A stretch of 62,293 bases of DNA from an uncultured Selenomonadaceae bacterium (GTDB taxonomy: Bacteria; Bacillota; Negativicutes; Selenomonadales; Selenomonadaceae): positions 1 to 62,293 of the forward strand of contig CALELM010000086.1 in the NCBI GenBank assembly GCA_937902665.1, given 5' to 3'. A program made the position numbers and the translations under genes. The notes below the pieces were generated by a model. The model had not been told where the DNA came from, did no database searches, and saw only the letters and a program-made list of their open reading frames with translations. This document shows positions 35,993-44,383 of this stretch, in pieces; within the stretch, counting starts at the first letter, position 1, and each line of letters opens with the position of its first letter.

Positions 35993-36445
35993 TCAAAAAT
36001 CAATATGAAGACGTACCTGAGAAAAATCTTCTTTTGAAATGCTCCTGCCATCGGCCAAAACAATTTTCTCCCCATCGTAAGCCACCATAGTGCCTGTAAT
36101 AACTTTTTCTCCCTCTATCGGTGCATAAAGGGAAATGTCTACCATTTTCCCCATTTCTCGTACAAAATCACGGTCTTTCCTTAATACACGATCCAAACCT
36201 GGCGAAGACACTTCCAATGTATACGCTTCTGACAAAAAATCCTCTTGATCTAAAACTTTTTCCAAACGCACACTGAGGTTTTGACAGTCGTCAATGTCGA
36301 TTCCGCCTTCCTTGTCAATATAAACACGCAAATACCAATCATGCTCTTTTACATATTCCACATCCACAAGTTCAATAAGATCCTGATCATTTAAAAGCTC
36401 AAGAACCATTGTTTCTACCTTGCTTTCAATTTGCCTCGCAGACAA
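35993..36445 (-). CDS. rimP: ribosome maturation factor RimP
   Basis: RimP helps assemble the 30S head. The 150-aa protein has LIELVDVEYVKEHDWYLRVYID, the central CQNLSVRLEKVLD and the EVSSPGLDR..R signature. The best start is a TTG at 36445 because GAGGTGG lies six bases upstream and the size then matches relatives; an ATG at 36460 lies ahead but its ribosome site is weak. It is the first gene of the long operon from the promoter at 36549-36577. Confidence 0.93.
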   Translation of the reverse strand: MSARQIESKVETMVLELLNDQDLIELVDVEYVKEHDWYLRVYIDKEGGIDIDDCQNLSVRLEKVLDQEDFLSEAYTLEVSSPGLDRVLRKDRDFVREMGKMVDISLYAPIEGEKVITGTMVAYDGEKIVLADGRSISKEDFSQVRLHIDF

Positions 36446-36496
36446 AACAACCACCTCCATTTCTTTATCACAACGAGTCAAAAGCACATAAGATTA

Positions 36497-36520
36497 AAGA
36501 GTGGGTTTGCACCCACTCTT
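36497..36520 (-). terminator. hairpin in rimP leader, possible attenuator
   Basis: AAGAGTGGGT/ACCCACTCTT, a perfect 10-bp stem with a 4-base loop. On the minus strand it is followed by TTTAATCTT. It lies between the rimP promoter and gene, so it may attenuate the operon; the T tail is weak. Confidence 0.5.
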
Positions 36521-36548
36521 CAGCATCAAAACATAATTCAATACTGTG

Positions 36549-36577
36549 ATTATACCACCTGACCAAAATATTGTAAA
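36549..36577 (-). promoter_or_regulatory. sigma-70 promoter of rimP-ribF operon
   Basis: On the minus strand: -35 TTTACA (36572-36577), spacer of 17, -10 TATAAT (36549-36554). Leader of about 95 bases includes the 36497 hairpin. Confidence 0.75.
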
Positions 36578-36605
36578 CCACTTTTTTTAACTAGCTCTGT
36601 AGCTT

Positions 36606-36756
36606 TTATAACGCCATTGTTCAAGAAAATGCCATAAGCATTTTCCCTCCAATTTGCGTTTCAACGAAGCGAAAGTTTGCTCACCGCTTGTTAAAATTTG
36701 GCTTCCCCCACTTACAGAAAGCTGTTGAAGAAGGGGACATCTTAGCTTCGTTATAA
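36606..36756 (+). repeat. dispersed structured repeat, copy D
   Basis: 151 bp, TTATAACG to CGTTATAA, nearly the same as copy B apart from a few changes around AAGCGAAAGTTTGCTC and CAGAAAGCTG. Its last end is shared with the truncated copy E. Confidence 0.85.
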
Positions 36757-36840
36757 CGCCTTAATTCGTCAGCGTTTCAACGTAGCGGAGAATAGATACG
36801 TCGCTCATTTACTCCATAAAGTATCCGCCACCTACTCAAA
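36751..36840 (+). repeat. dispersed structured repeat, truncated copy E
   Basis: It begins at the shared TTATAACGCC, has a shortened hairpin 1, GCGTTTCAAC, GTAGCG and TTTACTCCATAAAGTATCC, then stops without the CGTTATAA end at the convergent gene. Its 3' part resembles copy F. Confidence 0.65.
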
Positions 36841-36841
36841 T

Positions 36842-37744
36842 TTACCAACCGCCAGACGAACCGCCGCCGCCGGAACTGCCGCCGCCGAAGCCTCCCCCGG
36901 AACTGCCGCTTCCACTGCCACCGCTGCCACTGCTGCCACCGCTTCCCCAATCGATGGGTAATTTGTACATCAAGAAAACGGTAACAATCAGAAAGAGCAT
37001 CACGATAAGCAAGATTTTCCATTCAATAGCAGGAATAGTATCATCATCGTCAACATTGCCGTTTTCCTGCTTCATTTCAGATTTATGCTGTGCCTCAACT
37101 TCCTCACCTCTGGAGTAGCTAGGCGGCGGCAAATCTAACCTCTCAAAGGGTATCTCATCACCATATTCCACATAAACCTTTTGTGCCATCTGGAAATAGA
37201 CGCTCGAAATTGCCGGCGAATAATCACCCACCTTAAAATACGGGACCAGTTGCTTTAACATTTCGCTGCATGTACTGTCCGGCAAAGCTCCTTCTAATCC
37301 GTACCCAACCTCGATCCTAAACTTGCGGTCATTCTTGGAAATCAGGAACAATACACCATTATTTAGTTTTTTATCGCCAATCCCCCATTCCCTGAACAAT
37401 TTATTGGCATAATGATTGATATTTTCCCCATGAAGTGACTCTATCGTCACTACCGCCAGCTGAGCTTTGTGCTTTCGGTCAAGTTCGCTACCGATATCCA
37501 GAATAATTTTTCGATCCTCATCACTGATCATGCCTGCCAAATCGGTCACATAAATATTCTGTGTCGGTCGCGTTGGCAGTGATGCTTCCTCTGACTTCAC
37601 CGCCATATCATCATCGCCGATAAATCCCACGGCACATAATACGCCAATAATCAGTATAAAGACAATTCCCATCACGCCAAAAAACATCATGTGTTTTATG
37701 ACATAGATTATCAGATTAAAAATCCACGAAAAAAAACTCTTCAT
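36842..37744 (-). CDS. TPM-domain membrane protein (YgcG-like)
   Basis: A 300-aa protein with a TPM domain (about 60-190: YVTDLAGMISDEDRKIILDI, GIGDKKLNNGVLFLISKNDR and GYGLEGALPDSTCSEML), one N-terminal and one later (near 242-260) membrane helix, and a Gly/Ser-rich C-terminal tail ending in GGW, typical of the YgcG branch. TPM proteins are linked to membrane protein quality control or photosystem II repair elsewhere; the role here is unclear. It follows lemA by 12 bases, a common pair. Confidence 0.9.
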   Translation of the reverse strand: MKSFFSWIFNLIIYVIKHMMFFGVMGIVFILIIGVLCAVGFIGDDDMAVKSEEASLPTRPTQNIYVTDLAGMISDEDRKIILDIGSELDRKHKAQLAVVTIESLHGENINHYANKLFREWGIGDKKLNNGVLFLISKNDRKFRIEVGYGLEGALPDSTCSEMLKQLVPYFKVGDYSPAISSVYFQMAQKVYVEYGDEIPFERLDLPPPSYSRGEEVEAQHKSEMKQENGNVDDDDTIPAIEWKILLIVMLFLIVTVFLMYKLPIDWGSGGSSGSGGSGSGSSGGGFGGGSSGGGGSSGGW

Positions 37745-37756
37745 TATCGGCCCGCC

Positions 37757-38305
37757 TTAAAATGCCACTTTAGGAACTTCAGCTGCTTTGGGATCCGCTT
37801 TAAACTGCTGCATCGGCTTAAAACCAAAAATACCAGCAATAATATTACATGGAAATGTCTCTACATGGCTGTTGTATTCCCGAATAGCATCATTATAATC
37901 TCTTCTGGCTACTGCAATGCGGTTCTCTGAACCGGACAACTCTGCTGTTAAAGCAGAAAACTGTGTATCAGCTTTTAACTCTGGATAGGCTTCAGAAATT
38001 GCCAACAGTCGGCTGAGTGCCCCGGAAAGCTCCGTATTGGCAGCATCCTTATCTTGAGCACTGCCTGCTCCGACAAGTTTCGAGCGAGCCTCTGATACCT
38101 CACTCAGCACCGTGCTTTCATGGGCTGCATATCCTTTAACAGTCGATACTAAATTGGGAATCAGATCCGCTCGCCGCTGCATTTGATTCTCCACTTGTCC
38201 ATATGCTGCATTGACATTGATTTCCGCATTCTTCATCCCATTATAGGAAGAAATTGGTATCGCAGCCAAAACAAGTATAAAAATTATTGGTAAAAATTTT
38301 GCCAT
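37757..38305 (-). CDS. lemA: LemA family protein
   Basis: A 182-aa membrane-anchored helical protein: N-terminal membrane helix, then SYNGMKNAEINVNAAYGQVENQMQRRADLIPNL (shown in part), LKADTQFSALTAELSGSENRIAVARRDYN and the C-terminal FPCNIIAGIFGFK. LemA function is unknown, but it is usually paired with a TPM protein as here. GGAGAGG precedes the ATG. Confidence 0.95.
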   Translation of the reverse strand: MAKFLPIIFILVLAAIPISSYNGMKNAEINVNAAYGQVENQMQRRADLIPNLVSTVKGYAAHESTVLSEVSEARSKLVGAGSAQDKDAANTELSGALSRLLAISEAYPELKADTQFSALTAELSGSENRIAVARRDYNDAIREYNSHVETFPCNIIAGIFGFKPMQQFKADPKAAEVPKVAF

Positions 38306-38359
38306 TCGATCCTCTCCTTTTTTCTACTGACCACTATTCATGATACAATTTACAGCAGA

Positions 38360-39658
38360 TCATCCTATTCTGCTTTTCAACTTAACCCTAAGTTCAATAA
38401 TAAATTTTGTCCCTTTTCCCAACTCACTCTCTACCAAGATTTTTCCCTTATGAAGACTAACTATTTCCATAGCAATTGCTAGACCTAATCCATTCCCCCC
38501 CATTTCTCGTGAACGAGCCTTATCCACGCGATAAAAGCGATCGAAAATTTTCTTTTGATTCTCTTCCGAAATTCCAATGCCAGTATCCTGAACAAAAAAT
38601 CTCACAAATCCTTTTTCTGTTGGCAAAAATCCTAGCTCAATGGAACCAGAAGCAGTATATTTCAAGGCATTATCTACAAAAATAATTATTAATTGCTTAA
38701 TTTTCTGCTCATCAGCTTGAATTTCATGTTTTTCTTCCAAATTCAATCCTGAGAGCAAAATTTCCTTCTTTTCAGCCAGTGGTTGCATGACACGAATCGT
38801 CTGCTGCAATAATTTTGACAAATCAAATTTCGAAAGTTTCAATTTTAATGCTTGATTATCACTACGAACGACAACCAACAAGTCACTGACCAATTTTGTC
38901 ATTTTCCTTACTTCATCACGCACATCTTCAATAATTTGCTTTAAGAAGGGAGACTGAATCGAAGGATCATTGTCCAAAAGCTCTGCAGATGCCAAAACAA
39001 CTGCCAGCGGAGTACGAAGCTCATGTGAGGCATCTGCTGCAAACTGACGCTGTTTCTCATAAGCTTCCTGCAAAGGTTCCAATGCCCTGCCAGAAATAAA
39101 GTGTCCTATTGCCGTAGAAAACAACAACGATATGAAACCCAGAACCGCTAACGCATAAATTGATTTCTGTATACCATTATAGGTAACAGTAACATCCTTG
39201 CCGACATAAACGGTTTGAATAGAACCAGATCCTGTATGAACCTGTTGTGCTGTCATCATGATCTTAACAGCATGGTCTCCTTCATTTTCTTTTCCGTAAA
39301 GCGTTACATCCCCTTCTGTTCCGTTCCAAGTCGATATAATTTCAAGAACAAACGGTTCAATTGGGAGAGATGCCCTAGAAAATTTAATCAAGCCTCCTGC
39401 ATCGTCAAATACATAGAAGAACAATCGGTCCTGCGAACTTTTGTAAATAGTAGCATCATCCAATATTATTTCCGGATGTTGATTCAAATACTCCTGCCCT
39501 TCCACGATACTGTTCGTCATATCCAAAAGCTCATGTGCCTGTTCGGAAACAATTGACCATTCCATAGTTCGATGCGTAAGCAATATGAGAACTGCCATAA
39601 AAATAAACATGATGCTCGAATAAAAAATCGTTAATCTTCTCCGACCTCTGCCGAACAT
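38360..39658 (-). CDS. two-component sensor histidine kinase
   Basis: A 432-aa inner-membrane kinase. Two membrane helices (about 11-29 and 166-188) enclose a 135-aa extracytoplasmic sensor part. The H box FAADASHELRTPLAVVLA supplies the phospho-His, then the N box IFVDNALKYTA, G1 DTGIGI, F FDRFYR and G2 GLGLAIA. There is no clear HAMP. The signal is not predictable. Start and stop overlap the regulator gene by one base. Confidence 0.94.
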   Translation of the reverse strand: MFGRGRRRLTIFYSSIMFIFMAVLILLTHRTMEWSIVSEQAHELLDMTNSIVEGQEYLNQHPEIILDDATIYKSSQDRLFFYVFDDAGGLIKFSRASLPIEPFVLEIISTWNGTEGDVTLYGKENEGDHAVKIMMTAQQVHTGSGSIQTVYVGKDVTVTYNGIQKSIYALAVLGFISLLFSTAIGHFISGRALEPLQEAYEKQRQFAADASHELRTPLAVVLASAELLDNDPSIQSPFLKQIIEDVRDEVRKMTKLVSDLLVVVRSDNQALKLKLSKFDLSKLLQQTIRVMQPLAEKKEILLSGLNLEEKHEIQADEQKIKQLIIIFVDNALKYTASGSIELGFLPTEKGFVRFFVQDTGIGISEENQKKIFDRFYRVDKARSREMGGNGLGLAIAMEIVSLHKGKILVESELGKGTKFIIELRVKLKSRIG

Positions 39659-40338
39659 TACTTTCCTGCCTCCAACTTATATCCTACGCCCCGTACTGTC
39701 CTGATGATACTTTGCCCATCTTCGTCTACATCCAGTTTCTTGCGAAGAATTTTCATATAAGAATCAATATTATTGGAACTGACATCGGACTCCATTCCCC
39801 AAATTCGATCTAAAATAATATCTCGCGGTACGACAATTCCTATGTTCTGGGCTAAAAGATCAAAAATCTGAAATTCCCTTGGCGAAAGTTGAATTACCTG
39901 ATTTTTCTTCTTCAAGACCTTTGCCGTTCGATTGAGGGAAAAATCTCCTACCTCAATAATCTCATGCTGAATTTTCTGGGTACTGCGTCTGCCTAATGCA
40001 CGCAGCCGCGCCAAAAGCTCCGCAAACTCAAACGGTTTTACAAGATAATCATCAGCGCCTGCATCCAATCCTGTTACCCGATCCTCTACAGAATCTCGTG
40101 CCGTCAAAATCAAGATAGCCTTTTCATAGCCAGTCTTACGAAGCTTAGCACATGCATCTACGCCGCTTTCTCCTGGCATCATCCAGTCTAGTACTAAAAT
40201 ATCATAATCTGTATACATGGCATACTCAAAAATATCATTCCCATTTGTTATCCATTCCACAGAGATTTCATTTTGTTCTAGCATATACTTGATAAGTTTT
40301 CCGAGTCTTTTGTCATCTTCTGCTAATAAAATACGCAT
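39658..40338 (-). CDS. OmpR-family response regulator
   Basis: A 226-aa regulator: receiver domain with DD near residue 7, phospho-Asp in VLDWMMPGESG, T in ILTARD and K in YLVKPFEFAELL; then a winged-helix DNA-binding domain (LSPREFQIFDLLAQN ... SYMKILRKKLD ... IRTVRGVGYKLE). It is upstream of its kinase partner, and the lemA-TPM pair follows directly, which may be its target. GAGGTGAG precedes the ATG. Confidence 0.95.
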   Translation of the reverse strand: MRILLAEDDKRLGKLIKYMLEQNEISVEWITNGNDIFEYAMYTDYDILVLDWMMPGESGVDACAKLRKTGYEKAILILTARDSVEDRVTGLDAGADDYLVKPFEFAELLARLRALGRRSTQKIQHEIIEVGDFSLNRTAKVLKKKNQVIQLSPREFQIFDLLAQNIGIVVPRDIILDRIWGMESDVSSNNIDSYMKILRKKLDVDEDGQSIIRTVRGVGYKLEAGK

Positions 40339-40401
40339 AAAATTCTCACCTCCGATAAATTTTTCTGCTATCTTTCCTGATATCTAAAACTTATTGAAAA
40401 A

Positions 40402-40425
40402 GCGCTGCCACGAAAGTGACAGCGC
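40402..40425 (-). terminator. nifJ terminator
   Basis: GCGCTG-CAC stem with a GAAA/TTTC tetraloop (40402-40425), followed on the minus strand by TTTTTCAATAAG. Confidence 0.85.
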
Positions 40426-40443
40426 CCAAACATAAAGACAAAC

Positions 40444-43400
40444 TTATTCCTTGCCAGCAAGCTTCTTGTAACCAGCAAGTCTTTCCTCTGCATCACGCTG
40501 AGTCTTTTCAAAGAGAGCCTCGGCTGCTTCAGGGAAATTGCGTTTAAGCGAAGAGTACCTGACCTCGCCCTGGAGGAATTCCTGGAACTTGCTGAAATCA
40601 GGTTCCTTGGAATCCAAACTAAATGGATTCTTGTCCGTACCCTTGAGTTGTGGATTATAACGGAAATTTGCCCAATATCCGCACTCAACAGCCAACTTGC
40701 CTTCGAGCTGGCTATTTCCCATACCTTTGCGAATACCATGATTGATGCACGGCGCATACGCAATAATAAGGGATGGTCCCGGATATGCCTCAGCTTCAGC
40801 AATAGCCTTAATCAACTGGTTATGATCTGCACCCATATTAACTTGAGCGACATAGACGTAGCCATACGACATTGCCATCATACCAAGATCCTTTTTCTTC
40901 GTCTTTTTGCCCGTTGCAGCAAATTGAGCGATTGCAGCAGATGGAGTGGACTTCGAAGCCTGACCGCCTGTATTGGAATAAACTTCTGTATCAAATACAA
41001 ACACATTGACATCTTCGCCAGATGCAAGCACATGATCGACACCGCCATAACCGATATCGTATGCCCAACCATCACCTCCGAAAATCCACTGGGAACGCTT
41101 AACGAAGTAATCCTTATCCTCATAAATCTTATTCAGGATTTCATCATCGCCCTTTTCAGCTTCCAAAGCAGCAATCAGGTTATCAGCACGTTCTCTCGTT
41201 TCCATGCCATTATCGCGATTGTCGGCCCAGTCCTTCAAAGCAGCCTGCAATGACTCACTGCACTTACCGCTGTCAAGAGCAACCTTTACATCATCTGCCA
41301 AACGTTCACGAACTGCTTTTGTTCCGAGGAACATGCCAAGACCAAACTCTGCATTATCCTCAAAAAGTGAGTTGCCCCAAGCAGGTCCATGACCACGATG
41401 GTTTACAGTATAAGGCATCGCAGGAGCACTGCCACCCCAAATGGAAGAACATCCCGTAGCATTCGCAATCAACATACGATCACCAAAGAGCTGCGTAATC
41501 AACTTCGCATACGGTGTCTCACCGCATCCTGCACATGCTCCCGAGAATTCAAACAACGGCTTCTCAAACTGACTTCCAAGAACAGTTTCCTTCTTCAGCG
41601 GATTCTTCTTCGGAGTAACCTTTGAAGAATCTACACCATAATCAAAGTAAGCCTGTTTAGCCTTCTGTGCATCATCCAGCGGTTTCATCACAAGTGCCTG
41701 TTTTGGGCAAACCTGCGCACAGTTTCCGCAGCCAAGGCAATCCATTGTTGATACAGCAATGGAAAGATTCATGCCCTTAGCTGCCTTTGACTCGATAAAT
41801 TCCATTCCTTCCGGAGCAGCGGCCTTTTCCTCTGCAGTTGCGAGAACCGGACGAATTGCAGCATGCGGACAAACAAAGGAGCACTGATTGCAGCCAATGC
41901 ACTTATCAGCTTGCCACTCCGGCACATTGATTGCCGTGCCGCGTTTCTCATAAGCAGCACCGCCAACAGGGAACGTACCATCTTCCATTGGTGTAAACTG
42001 CGAAACCTTGAGCTTGTCGCCTTCCTGACGGTTGATTACATTTTGAATCTCGCTGATGAACTTCGGAACATCCTTCTGTTCTTCTGCTGCATCCTGAGCA
42101 TTTGCCCAATCAGCAGGAACTGCAACCTTATGAAGCTTGTCGATTCCCTGGTCAATTGCACCATTGTTCATATCAACGATATTCTGGCCTTTCTTTCCAT
42201 AGGATGTCACAACTGCTTCCTTAAGGTACTTGACAGCCTCGTCAATAGGAATAATAGCAGCCAATTTAAAGAACGCAGACTGCATGACCATGTTGAACCG
42301 TCCGCCAAGACCAAGCCCCTTAGCAATCTCAACAGCATTGACAGTATAGAACTCAATATCATTGTTTGCAATATAACGCTTCATTGCAGCAGGCAAATGC
42401 TTCGTAAGGTCTTCATCCGACCAAACGGTATTCAAAAGGAACTTGCCGCCTTTTTTCAGCCCTGCAAGCAAATCATATTTATAAACATAAGACTGTTGCG
42501 AACAAGAAATGAAATCTGCCTTATTGATGAGGTACGGGCTATTGATAGGCTTTGCACCGAAACGCAAATGGCTCATCGTTATACCGCCAGATTTTTTTGA
42601 ATCATAAGCAAAATATGCCTGTGCGTAAAGATCTGTCTTATCTCCAATAATCTTAATAGCACTCTTATTTGCACCAACCGTTCCATCAGAACCAAGTCCC
42701 CAGAACTTGCAAGCTGTTGTCCCTTCTGGAGTAAAGTTAACATCTCCATCATAAGAAGCAAGCGAATGATTAGTAAGGTCATCTTCAATTCCGAGCGTAA
42801 AGTTATCCTTCGGGGCATCCTTTTTGAGTTCCTCATAAACAGCAAGAAGCTGATCCGGAGTCGTATCCTTTCCACCGATACCGAAACGGCCGCCGACGAC
42901 CACAGGATGCATATCCGAATTGTAGAATGCAGTCTTAACATCAAGATACAAAGGCTCTGCAAGAGACCCTGGCTCTTTCGTGCGGTCAAGGACAGCAACC
43001 TTCTTTATCGTCTTAGGCAGATACTTAAAGAAATGCTTTATCGAGAACGGGCGATACAAATGAACGGAGAGAAGACCTACCTTTTCACCGTTTGCATTCA
43101 AATAATCCACTGTTTCCTGAAGTGCCTGGCAAACAGAACCCATAGCAATGACAACACGATCCGCATCATCAGCACCATAATAATCAAAGACATGATGCTC
43201 ACGTCCCGTAATCTCCGCCATTTGAGCCATGGCCTCCTCAACAAGATCCGGAAGTGCATCATAGAAACGATTGACCGACTCACGGGACTGGAAGTAGGTA
43301 TCTGGATTCTGTGCCGTACCACGAATCACTGGATGATCCGGGTTCAATGCACGACGGCGGAATTCCTTAACAGCATCCCAGTCAAGGAACTTGCTGAGGT

Positions 43401-43968
43401 CAGTATAATCGATCATCTCAATCTTTTGAATCTCATGAGAAGTACGGAAACCATCAAAGAAATTGATAAACGGCAAACGTCCTTTAATCGCTACAAGATG
43501 AGCGACTGCAGAGAGATCCATGACTTCCTGAACGCTTGCTTCGCAAAGCATGGCGCAACCACATTGACGAGCGGACATAACATCCTGATGATCTGCAAAA
43601 ATATTCAAGGTATTTGCCGCAAGCGCACGAGCACTTACATGAAAAACACCCGGAAGGAGCTCACCTGCAATCTTATAGAGATTCGGTATCATCAGCAGGA
43701 AGCCTTGTGATGCTGTATACGTCGTCGTAAGAGCACCAGCCTGCAAAGAACCATGCACCGCACCTGCAGCACCTGCCTCAGACTGAAGCTCAACCAAACG
43801 AACCTTCTGTCCAAAAATGTTCTTTACACCCTTTGCCGCCATTTCATCAACATGCTCAGCCATAGGCGAGGATGGTGTAATCGGATAAATCGCCGCCACA
43901 TCTGTAAATGCGTAAGATATATACGCCGCAGCAGTATTTCCATCCATTGTTTTCATCTTTTTGCTCAT
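40444..43968 (-). CDS. nifJ: pyruvate:ferredoxin (flavodoxin) oxidoreductase
   Basis: Oxidative decarboxylation of pyruvate to acetyl-CoA with reduction of ferredoxin or flavodoxin, the central step of anaerobic carbon metabolism. The 1174-aa single chain has, in order, the N-terminal pyruvate-binding domain (AAYISYAFTDVAAIYPITPSS), the gamma domain, a 2[4Fe-4S] ferredoxin part with CIGCNQCSFVCP (about 690) and CLGCGNCAQVCP (about 745), and the C-terminal thiamine pyrophosphate domain with GACAGCGETP and NTGGQASKSTPSAA. The start at 43968 has GAGGAGG upstream. Confidence 0.98.
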   Translation of the reverse strand: MSKKMKTMDGNTAAAYISYAFTDVAAIYPITPSSPMAEHVDEMAAKGVKNIFGQKVRLVELQSEAGAAGAVHGSLQAGALTTTYTASQGFLLMIPNLYKIAGELLPGVFHVSARALAANTLNIFADHQDVMSARQCGCAMLCEASVQEVMDLSAVAHLVAIKGRLPFINFFDGFRTSHEIQKIEMIDYTDLSKFLDWDAVKEFRRRALNPDHPVIRGTAQNPDTYFQSRESVNRFYDALPDLVEEAMAQMAEITGREHHVFDYYGADDADRVVIAMGSVCQALQETVDYLNANGEKVGLLSVHLYRPFSIKHFFKYLPKTIKKVAVLDRTKEPGSLAEPLYLDVKTAFYNSDMHPVVVGGRFGIGGKDTTPDQLLAVYEELKKDAPKDNFTLGIEDDLTNHSLASYDGDVNFTPEGTTACKFWGLGSDGTVGANKSAIKIIGDKTDLYAQAYFAYDSKKSGGITMSHLRFGAKPINSPYLINKADFISCSQQSYVYKYDLLAGLKKGGKFLLNTVWSDEDLTKHLPAAMKRYIANNDIEFYTVNAVEIAKGLGLGGRFNMVMQSAFFKLAAIIPIDEAVKYLKEAVVTSYGKKGQNIVDMNNGAIDQGIDKLHKVAVPADWANAQDAAEEQKDVPKFISEIQNVINRQEGDKLKVSQFTPMEDGTFPVGGAAYEKRGTAINVPEWQADKCIGCNQCSFVCPHAAIRPVLATAEEKAAAPEGMEFIESKAAKGMNLSIAVSTMDCLGCGNCAQVCPKQALVMKPLDDAQKAKQAYFDYGVDSSKVTPKKNPLKKETVLGSQFEKPLFEFSGACAGCGETPYAKLITQLFGDRMLIANATGCSSIWGGSAPAMPYTVNHRGHGPAWGNSLFEDNAEFGLGMFLGTKAVRERLADDVKVALDSGKCSESLQAALKDWADNRDNGMETRERADNLIAALEAEKGDDEILNKIYEDKDYFVKRSQWIFGGDGWAYDIGYGGVDHVLASGEDVNVFVFDTEVYSNTGGQASKSTPSAAIAQFAATGKKTKKKDLGMMAMSYGYVYVAQVNMGADHNQLIKAIAEAEAYPGPSLIIAYAPCINHGIRKGMGNSQLEGKLAVECGYWANFRYNPQLKGTDKNPFSLDSKEPDFSKFQEFLQGEVRYSSLKRNFPEAAEALFEKTQRDAEERLAGYKKLAGKE

Positions 43969-44028
43969 ATTTTGAATTACCTCCTCATGAAATAAAGTTA
44001 CAAGCAAATAGCTTTGGCCCAAATTTTC

Positions 44029-44178
44029 TTATAACGCCTTGAATCAAGAAACTTGCACCAGCAGATTTCCTCCTTCGTCAGCGTTTCAACAAAGCGAGGG
44101 ATATGCCCACCACTTGTTTACTCCATAAGATACCCCCCATGCATGAACGTGGAAGACACCTATGCTGAGTCATCAAAT
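44029..44178 (+). repeat. dispersed structured repeat, copy F (diverged)
   Basis: Starts TTATAACGCC, keeps AATCAAGAAA, GCGTTTCAACAAAGCG and CCATAAGATACC, and has a degraded right end. It lies 61 bases from the nifJ start, between the gene and its best promoter, so it would be transcribed as part of the nifJ leader. Confidence 0.65.
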
Positions 44179-44224
44179 TTTATCAGCATTTCACAAAATA
44201 GGCCAATTTTTACAAACTAAAGTT

Positions 44225-44253
44225 ATTATACACCCTATATGTACAGCTGTAAA
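44225..44253 (-). promoter_or_regulatory. sigma-70 promoter of nifJ
   Basis: On the minus strand: -35 TTTACA (44248-44253), 17-base spacer, -10 TATAAT (44225-44230). The start codon is about 250 bases downstream, with repeat copy F between. Confidence 0.75.
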
Positions 44254-44383
44254 CCAAAAACAAGTAACATATTATAGCATCGGCACTGCAACGCTCGCTT
44301 CTTATTTTTCCATTAAAATTTTATGTTTTTCATACCAGCCGTGCCAATATTTTCATTTAGTTGTACTTAAATACCTCTATTTC

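Noticed and set aside
42766..43710. 314-aa plus-strand open frame
   Set aside because: Antisense to nifJ, whose domains are intact.
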